Part shown: positions 58,421 through 64,000 of the stretch, in pieces
How positions within the stretch are numbered: the first letter of the stretch is position 1
Layout: every line of letters begins with the position of its first letter
Assembly (NCBI RefSeq): GCF_014279815.1
Contig: NZ_CP047941.1
Coordinates: 496,001 to 560,000 of the forward strand
Direction: 5' to 3'
Length of the DNA stretch: 64,000 nucleotides
DNA from: Synechococcus sp. NOUM97013
Lineage (GTDB): Bacteria; Cyanobacteriota; Cyanobacteriia; PCC-6307; Cyanobiaceae
The notes under the pieces: model-generated
Database searches by the model: none
What the model was told of the DNA's origin: nothing
The model's input: the letters and a program-made list of their open reading frames with translations, nothing else
Position numbers and translations under genes: made by a program

Positions 58421-59085
58421 CCATGGTCACGTCCACACCCTCTGTTGCGTTTGACGAGTCCGCCATCACATCCACTGTGAGCAGCATTCGTTGGTTGGCC
58501 GCCCCCACTAGTCGCTTGTGGGTTGAGCAAGCAATTGCCAAGCCGATGCAGGTTCTGATCGACCATGCGCATTGCGAGCGCAAAGCGGCTGGCTCAGCTG
58601 TTCAGTTGATGTTCCGCTATCTCTGCGAACCTGGGCTTGGTGAGGTGTTGAGCCCGCTGGCGCGTGAGGAGCTTGAGCATTTCGAGCAGGTGTTGGATCT
58701 GCTCAAATCGCGTGGTCGTTATCTCGAGCCGCTGCGTTCTCCAGGCTATGGGGCGGCTCTCGCCAAGCATGTGCGACGGGCGGAGCCTGATCGCATGCTG
58801 GATTCTTTCCTTGTGGCGGGTCTGATTGAGGCGCGCAGTCACGAACGCATGGCTTTGCTCGCAGAGCACAGTTCTGAAGTGGCGTTACGGGCTCTTTATG
58901 GCAGCTTGCTCCAAAGCGAAGCCCGCCACTTCGGGGTGTATTGGGTTCTCTGTGAGCAGAGATATTCAAGAGATGTGATAGTGCCCCGCCTGGAGCAGTT
59001 GGCTGAAGCAGAAGTTGATGCTCTCCGTGGAGAGCTCGAGCATCCGGATGATGTGCGGATGCATTCCGTCGGTGTCGATACTTGA
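58417..59085 (+). CDS. miaE: tRNA-(ms2io6A)-hydroxylase
   Basis: MiaE of 222 residues, a di-iron enzyme that hydroxylates the ms2i6A base at position 37 of tRNAs. Ferritin-like helices with ligands are seen in [17 protein letters not shown] (Glu and His) near residue 48, [13 protein letters not shown] near 87 and [14 protein letters not shown] near 138. It overlaps aroQ, so the two are cotranscribed. Confidence 0.92.
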   Translation: MTMVTSTPSVAFDESAITSTVSSIRWLAAPTSRLWVEQAIAKPMQVLIDHAHCERKAAGSAVQLMFRYLCEPGLGEVLSPLAREELEHFEQVLDLLKSRGRYLEPLRSPGYGAALAKHVRRAEPDRMLDSFLVAGLIEARSHERMALLAEHSSEVALRALYGSLLQSEARHFGVYWVLCEQRYSRDVIVPRLEQLAEAEVDALRGELEHPDDVRMHSVGVDT

Positions 59086-59130
59086 GGCGTCCTGGCTTTC
59101 TTTTAAGATGGATTGAGATGTATCAAAACC

Positions 59131-60741
59131 ATGAGTGGAAGCGGGCATTCTCACGGTGATATCCAAAAAGTTAAAAATGTGACTGAACCTCGTCCGATTG
59201 GAGGAGGTGCGCGGTGGTCAGAAAAAGCTTTCAAAGAATTTTTCGCTTCAGTTGTTGGGCGTGAATCGGGTGATGTTATCGATTACAACGTTCATTTAGA
59301 GTCGGATGGCGATGTTTATAACACCCATGAAATCTATCCCGGTCCGGACGGGATGGTGTATTTCACCCAGAGCATGCATGATCGTGTTGGACGTCTGACG
59401 CTTGATGGGCGTGTTGAGCTATTTGAGCTTCCACAGGGGTCTTACCCTCATGGAATCCGGTTTAGTGAAGAAGGTCGTTGGTATGTAACTTTGGAGGATT
59501 TTGATCAAATTGTTGAACTTAGCAAGCGTGATGGTTCGATTCTGGCTACCTATAATGTTGCTTTCGATAATCCTCAGGTCGAGGGTGTTGTCGGGCCTCA
59601 TGGTTTCGCCATCGACCCCCAAGGCAGGCTTTGGTATACCGGGAGAACCTCCGATGTGCTCGGTTGGGTGGATCCCGCGACAGGAGATCAACGTCGTTTT
59701 GAACTCCCGACTCGCGCTGCCATCGCTCCCAACTTCAATCATGATCGTATTAAGCCTGCAGCTAGTGCTCCAATCAATATCGAGTTTGATCAGGTGGGAA
59801 ACGCATGGTTTGTGAACTTGCAGACCAATCAGATTGGAAGGATTGATCTGAATGATGAATTGAGCCTTTTTGAGATCGAAGGCTTTGGAACTGATAACAC
59901 ACGTCCGATCAATATCTTTCAAGGTCCTGAGGGCTTTATCTGGGTCACGATTGAGGGTGACAACAGTCCTGAATTGGTTGGTACGCAGCAAAGTTTGGGT
60001 GGTATTGCCCGCTTCGATCCTGCATCTGAAACTTTCAGGGCTTACCCCCAGACTCTTTCCAAAGGAGCTGGTGGTGTATTGGGTGTCAAGCCAGATTCTG
60101 TCTGGTTCCAATACCAGGAAGACGACCTGGTTCGCTTGGATGTTGATGAATCAGGACGCCGAGATCAAACGGTTTTCCCACTGCCTGACATCGGTTCTCG
60201 CAACCGTGTGATGCACCGGATTGGCCAGGGGCCAGATGGATCGATGTGGTTTACCAGTTTAAATGCGGATCTTGTCAGTCAGATTTCAACTGAAGAGCAG
60301 GGCTTGCCTGTGTATTCCTTCGATGATTCATCGTCTGGCATTCAATACTTGTCGTCTTTGCCTCAGGAATGGACCCTGCTATTGGGAGAGGGCTCTGGTG
60401 CTGAGGATCCTGATCCTTTGTTCTTGAGTACTGCGGACGTCAGCGATTCCGTGGCAACGGCGCGTTTCCGTGATCAGATCACCGGTCAGACAGTCTGGAC
60501 TGCAGATCCCACGGAGCAATTTATTTGGTCGCAAAGTTTTCGATATCAATATATTGCGGAAGATTTTCGGGTTTTTGATGAGATTAATGACGCCCAGGAT
60601 CTCATCCCTGTTTATCGAGCATTTGATGATCAGGCTCGTGCATTCCTCTGGTACACAGACCCACTCAGTGTGGACTCTGCTGACCACGCTTCTGCTGAAA
60701 TTGCATGGTATGCACACGCTATCCCTGAAAATGCAATGTAA
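59131..60741 (+). CDS. Streptogramin-lyase-like beta-propeller protein
   Basis: A 536-residue protein with repeats of the Vgb/streptogramin lyase type: PGPDGMVYFTQSMHDRVGRL, GPHGFAIDPQGRLWYTGRTSD, GNAWFVNLQTNQIGRID, GPEGFIWVTIEGDN and GPDGSMWFTSLNADLVSQIS. These form a beta-propeller in residues 60-400. The C-terminal 140 residues (VYRAFDDQARAFLWYTDP) resemble a DUF5648-like repeat. No signal peptide is evident. Codon use appears richer in A/T than the neighbours. Streptogramin lyases break a macrolactone, but most relatives have unknown substrates. The ATG at 59131 was chosen over a TTG at 59113. Confidence 0.7.
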   Translation: MSGSGHSHGDIQKVKNVTEPRPIGGGARWSEKAFKEFFASVVGRESGDVIDYNVHLESDGDVYNTHEIYPGPDGMVYFTQSMHDRVGRLTLDGRVELFELPQGSYPHGIRFSEEGRWYVTLEDFDQIVELSKRDGSILATYNVAFDNPQVEGVVGPHGFAIDPQGRLWYTGRTSDVLGWVDPATGDQRRFELPTRAAIAPNFNHDRIKPAASAPINIEFDQVGNAWFVNLQTNQIGRIDLNDELSLFEIEGFGTDNTRPINIFQGPEGFIWVTIEGDNSPELVGTQQSLGGIARFDPASETFRAYPQTLSKGAGGVLGVKPDSVWFQYQEDDLVRLDVDESGRRDQTVFPLPDIGSRNRVMHRIGQGPDGSMWFTSLNADLVSQISTEEQGLPVYSFDDSSSGIQYLSSLPQEWTLLLGEGSGAEDPDPLFLSTADVSDSVATARFRDQITGQTVWTADPTEQFIWSQSFRYQYIAEDFRVFDEINDAQDLIPVYRAFDDQARAFLWYTDPLSVDSADHASAEIAWYAHAIPENAM

Positions 60742-60885
60742 GGCTGAGTTCTGAGTTGACGAAGAGTGTTTCGTCGACAGGATCGCTCCTGGTTTGAGCT
60801 GTCGGTTTGTTTGAGGGGCCACCAAGCCTTCCAGATGTGATGACTCGGCGTGGTTGGTCCATGTCGAGGTCAGCCTTCCGTAACC

Positions 60886-61200
60886 GTGGACCCAAAGCAG
60901 TCCGAAGCGACGCGCAATGTTTGTTGGGACGCTTTTAAAATTGCTCCAGTCACGTTGCGAAGTCGAGTGATTGACCCTGTGACCGCTGTCGCCGATTCCC
61001 TGCAGGCTCTGCGGAATGGCACCACCGATGAGCAGTGGAATGGCCTCAAGGCTGATCCTCTTCTCCGTGACCTCATCGGACGGTGCGCTGACCTCGAATC
61101 GGCTCTGCTGCTTGCTGATGAAGGTGCGGTGAAGGTGGCTACCGGCAAGACTGCTGCGTTCAAGTCAGCCGTTGATGCCCGGTTGCTTCTGGCTGCGTGA
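60886..61200 (+). CDS. Unknown 104-residue protein
   Basis: A 104-residue protein from a GTG at 60886 (or a GTG at 60850). It has helical segments (VTAVADSLQALRNGTTDEQW, then DLIGRCADLESALLLADEGA) and a basic end. No family was recognised. It lies between the propeller gene and mtnD, with no clear operon partner. Confidence 0.45.
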   Translation: MDPKQSEATRNVCWDAFKIAPVTLRSRVIDPVTAVADSLQALRNGTTDEQWNGLKADPLLRDLIGRCADLESALLLADEGAVKVATGKTAAFKSAVDARLLLAA

Positions 61201-61227
61201 AGTCGCGTTTCACCCTTCTGACGACTG

Positions 61228-61779
61228 CTATTCGGCCGGGGTTGTGAGCAGGGGATAGCGCTCAGCGATGGAATCCCCTGTGAATTCCGCTACCCAGCCG
61301 CTGGGATTGCAGAAAAAGCGAATGGCGCAAAACTTTGGGGTCGGCCCCATGTCAAACCAATGACGGGTTCCGGCGGGAACACTGATCCAGTCGCAGGCTT
61401 CACACAGCACCTGGATCACTTCATCCCCGAGGTGAAGGCAGAACAGGCCCTGACCCTCCACGAAAAAGCGAACTTCGTCTTCGCTGTGGGTGTGTTCGCT
61501 TAAGAATTTCTGCCGCAGATTGGCACGGTCCGGATGATCCGGTTGGATGCGAATGGCATCAACGGTGGGGTAGGTCCCCCGTGCTTGGGTTCGTTGGATG
61601 TCGTGCTTATAGGCCGCGAGGATTTCCTCCTGGCTGGCACCTGGGTCAAGCTGTGTCTGCGTTGGCCAGCGCTCAAAGCCGATCCTGCGTTGCTTGAGCT
61701 CCTTCTCGATCTGTGTTCTGTCGAGGGTGTGCAGAAGTACGTCGCTGGAGCGATCCGAAAACAGCGTCAGTTCACTCAT
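61228..61779 (-). CDS. mtnD: Acireductone dioxygenase
   Basis: MtnD of 183 residues, the metal-dependent dioxygenase near the end of methionine salvage. It has the cupin metal-binding pattern EHTHSEDEVRFFVEG (His, His and Glu) near residue 95 and VPAGTRHWFDMG (final His) near 138. It is separate from mtnB-mtnC by 19 kb. Length fits. Confidence 0.94.
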   Translation of the reverse strand: MSELTLFSDRSSDVLLHTLDRTQIEKELKQRRIGFERWPTQTQLDPGASQEEILAAYKHDIQRTQARGTYPTVDAIRIQPDHPDRANLRQKFLSEHTHSEDEVRFFVEGQGLFCLHLGDEVIQVLCEACDWISVPAGTRHWFDMGPTPKFCAIRFFCNPSGWVAEFTGDSIAERYPLLTTPAE

Positions 61780-61830
61780 GCTGCAAATGGCCTTGAAAAG
61801 AGCCTCTGACCAACCCGTTCAGCATGCTGG

Positions 61831-62622
61831 ATGGTTGATCTGTCCCTTGCGCCGTTGTCCTTGTCGCCCACGTTTGCTCCTGATCAGTTGACGCTGGTGG
61901 GAGTCGGTCCTGGTGATCCGGAGTTGCTCACGGTCGCTGCGGTGAAGGCCCTGGAGCAGGCGGATGTGGTGGCTCACCCTGTGGCCCGCGAAGGGCAACC
62001 TGGGATGGCCTTGACGATTGCGTCGCGCTGGTTGCAGCCACAACAACAACTCCTGCCGCTGGCATTTCCGATGGTGGCGGAGCCAGAGCCGCGAATTTCC
62101 GCTTGGCATGAGGCTGCCGATGTGCTCGCCAGCCAGGTGAGGGCAGGCCGCAGGGTGGTGTTGCTGTGTGAGGGGGATGTGTCCCTCTTTGCAACCGGCA
62201 GTTATGTGCAGCTGGCTCTGCGTCGCCGCCATCCCGACCTTCCCTTTGCACTGATTCCTGGGATTCCCTCCGTTTGCGCCGCAGCCGCAGCCGCGGCACA
62301 GGTGGCGGTCGATCTTCCCTTGGCGCTTCAGCAGGAAGGGCTGCTGATTCGTCCATGTCCGGAGAACGCCAGCGACTTCCGCAAACTGCTGCAGAGCGCA
62401 CGTGATGGGTCCACCGTGATTGGGTTGATCAAGGTGGGACATCGCTGGCCCTGGGTGTTTGAGGTCCTGTCGGAGGAGGGACTGCTGGATCAGGCCCTGT
62501 TCGCGCAACGGGTGGGCTGGCCTGATCAGAGGGTGGCCGCCGCCTCGGATGTGCCCCCCGATGCGAGACCCTATTTCTCACTTCTGCTGATTCGTCAGCT
62601 CTGGCCTGAGGTGTTGCCTTGA
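61831..62622 (+). CDS. cobI: Precorrin-2 C20-methyltransferase
   Basis: CobI of 263 residues methylates precorrin-2 at C20 in cobalamin synthesis. It is a SAM-dependent tetrapyrrole methylase: LVGVGPGDPELLTVAAVKAL near residue 22 and VVLLCEGDVSLFATGSYV near 109 are the signature blocks. Marine Synechococcus make pseudocobalamin by this route. It overlaps the DUF4079 gene by four bases. Confidence 0.93.
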   Translation: MVDLSLAPLSLSPTFAPDQLTLVGVGPGDPELLTVAAVKALEQADVVAHPVAREGQPGMALTIASRWLQPQQQLLPLAFPMVAEPEPRISAWHEAADVLASQVRAGRRVVLLCEGDVSLFATGSYVQLALRRRHPDLPFALIPGIPSVCAAAAAAAQVAVDLPLALQQEGLLIRPCPENASDFRKLLQSARDGSTVIGLIKVGHRWPWVFEVLSEEGLLDQALFAQRVGWPDQRVAAASDVPPDARPYFSLLLIRQLWPEVLP

Positions 62623-63245
62623 TTGCTGCCCTTCCATCGTTGACGGTGAGCCAATGGTTTGCTCTGGTGCATCCGGTGCTGATCATCCTGTTTGTCTATC
62701 CCGTGATCGGCGCAACGATCAGGCTGGGAATCCTGGCCAGGGAGCGGCGATTGCAGCTCAATCCGATTGCCCCCACGGTTCCCGTGGAGCACGTGGAGCA
62801 TGGCCGCTGGGCCACAGGAGGTCTGCTGCTGGCCGTGCTCTTCGCTTTGGGCCACGGATTAGCGGATGGTGGAGCCGGTTTGGCGACCTGGCTTGTGGTG
62901 TCGCTCCAGGCTGCGGCTGTCGCCGCTGCCTTCGTGGCGCTCTTGCGCACACGACGACTGATGTTCCGTCTTCTGTGCGCCTGGAGTTGCTGGCTGTTTC
63001 TGCTGCTGATCAGCCTGCAGCCCTTGTTGATCGTGGAACGCTCTCGTCTGCCGTCAGCGATCTGGGAATCCCACACCTGGGGTGGCCTCGCGCTTCTGGC
63101 TTTGCTCCTTTTCACGATGGCTGTGCAACGGGAGATCGCCGGCAGGCTGTGGATGCGCCAGTTGCATGTGTCCCTGAATGTGTTGGTGGCTCTGCTGTTG
63201 GCGACGCAAGCGGTTACGGGCACCCGTAATCTTCTGCTGGGCTAA
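62619..63245 (+). CDS. DUF4079 membrane protein
   Basis: A 208-residue integral membrane protein with about five hydrophobic helices (WFALVHPVLIILFVYPVIGA, GLLLAVLFALGHGLA, LAALVVSLQAAAVAAAF and further). Four or more conserved His are spread among them, as in the DUF4079 family, which is mainly cyanobacterial and may bind heme. The function is unknown. The start overlaps the cobI stop, so the two are cotranscribed; a heme or B12 link is inference. Confidence 0.82.
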   Translation: MIAALPSLTVSQWFALVHPVLIILFVYPVIGATIRLGILARERRLQLNPIAPTVPVEHVEHGRWATGGLLLAVLFALGHGLADGGAGLATWLVVSLQAAAVAAAFVALLRTRRLMFRLLCAWSCWLFLLLISLQPLLIVERSRLPSAIWESHTWGGLALLALLLFTMAVQREIAGRLWMRQLHVSLNVLVALLLATQAVTGTRNLLLG

Positions 63246-63259
63246 GCCGCTACGGCCGG

Positions 63260-64000
63260 TTAGGTCAGCAGTTCCTGCTGCTGTTTCAGCAACGCTAGAG
63301 CGAGATCCGGTGTGGAGGCTCGCATCAGTTGTTGGCGGAATTGCGAGGCACCGGTGAAGCCGGTGCATGTCCAACTCATGTGTTTCCGTGCGATCAGCAG
63401 GCCGTGGTCGCCGCGTGCTTCCACCAGGGCTTGTAATTGTTCGGCCGCCAGGATCAGGCGTTCTCTGGGTTCTGGTGTTGGAGGGATGGGCTGGCCGTTG
63501 ATTGCGGCATCGATCTGACCCACAAGCCAAGGAGCGCCCATCGTTCCACGGCCCACCATTACGCCATCGGCACCGGTGACCTTCAGACAGCGCAAGGCGT
63601 CGTCCGGGTTGTAGACATCGCCATTGGCGATCACGGGGATGTGCAGGCTTTGCTTGACGGCCGCGATCGCGTCCCAGTTGGCGTTGCCGCTGAAGCGTTG
63701 TTCGCGGGTGCGGCCATGCAGGGTCAACAGTTGAGCCCCGGCATCCTGCAGCCGGCGACTCCAGGCCACTGCATCGTCATGCGTTGAGGGCTGTTCCGAA
63801 CTGCCGCACCAGCCGAGTCGAGTTTTCACAGTGACCGGCACGCCAACGGCAGAGGCCACGGCGTCAACGATCTGGCAGGCCAGATCAGGGTCGCGGATTA
63901 GACCGCTTCCGCCTCCCTTGCGAGCAATCTTGCGTACGGGGCATCCCATGTTGATGTCCACCAGAAACGCGCCAGCGTCTTCAGCACGACGGGCGGCATC
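63260..64000 (-). CDS. dus: tRNA-dihydrouridine synthase (cut by window edge)
   Basis: The coding frame is open to the window edge, so the N-terminal part of the gene lies outside. The visible 246 residues include MDINMGCPVRKIARKGGGSGLI with the catalytic-site Cys, PVTVKTRLGW, LTLHGRTREQRFSGNANWDAIAAVK and VIANGDVYNPDDAL, then DGVMVGRGTMGAPWLVG. This is the Dus flavoprotein family that reduces uridine in tRNA. Similarity is closest to the DusB group. It converges on the DUF4079 gene. Confidence 0.94.
   Translation of the reverse strand, partial: DAARRAEDAGAFLVDINMGCPVRKIARKGGGSGLIRDPDLACQIVDAVASAVGVPVTVKTRLGWCGSSEQPSTHDDAVAWSRRLQDAGAQLLTLHGRTREQRFSGNANWDAIAAVKQSLHIPVIANGDVYNPDDALRCLKVTGADGVMVGRGTMGAPWLVGQIDAAINGQPIPPTPEPRERLILAAEQLQALVEARGDHGLLIARKHMSWTCTGFTGASQFRQQLMRASTPDLALALLKQQQELLT

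Overview
The window looks like the chromosome of a phycoerythrin II-containing marine picocyanobacterium, a pigment type 3 marine Synechococcus. The main evidence is an mpeB-mpeA pair in which MpeA carries three candidate bilin cysteines (75, 83 and 140), together with phycoerythrin lyases and rod linkers. Photosystem and cytochrome b6f genes (psbB, psbT, psbM, psaE, petB, petD) and cyanobacterial minCDE support this. The pigment subtype (3a, 3c or 3d) cannot be settled here, because the mpeY and mpeQ alleles were not distinguished and the rest of the phycobilisome region lies outside the window.

Region 1 (0.3-13.6 kb) is part of the phycobilisome rod region. It holds cpeY, then mpeB-mpeA with a lyase gene (mpeY or mpeQ) upstream, then a pair of small genes that includes a tandem Nif11-like protein. 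An operon of the cpeC-E-S-T-R type follows, with an extra 56-residue reading frame between cpeE and cpeS, preceded by an mpeD-like linker gene. Next come a membrane-anchored CpcL/CpcG2-type linker, an overlapping pentapeptide-repeat gene, a divergent phycobiliprotein-like protein and an unrecognised partner. Together these cover pigment subunits, bilin attachment, rod linkers, a regulator and a possible photosystem I-associated rod module.

Region 2 (13.6-34.9 kb) is mostly housekeeping and photosynthesis: tRNA-Phe, comF, a FGGY kinase, metK, rpsA, nrdR, psbB-psbT, a ferredoxin with psbM, a tandem universal stress protein, a thioesterase, dprA, prmC, a Sua5/YrdC gene, tRNA-Thr, a small LuxR-type regulator, minC-minD-minE, an HD phosphohydrolase, a carboxyl-terminal protease, petB-petD and a GH100 invertase.

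Region 3 (34.9-41.1 kb) is an rRNA operon (16S, tRNA-Ile, tRNA-Ala, 23S, 5S). It is preceded by about 800 bases without a convincing gene that hold two tandem copies of a 142-base unit, and it is followed by a strong terminator.

Region 4 (41.1-64 kb) is mixed. Methionine-salvage genes are split between mtnB-mtnC here and mtnD 19 kb away. The rest are mutM and psaE, a RecQ-type helicase, a LysM protein, an aldehyde dehydrogenase, a trehalose-synthase-like GH13 enzyme beside glpK-glpD, a LysR-like regulator, a histidine kinase/response regulator pair, two tRNAs, aroQ-miaE, a streptogramin-lyase-like beta-propeller protein, cobI, a DUF4079 membrane protein and a truncated dihydrouridine synthase gene at the right edge.

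All assignments come from reading motifs, lengths and gene order. No database search was run, and family names given from memory are marked by their confidence values.
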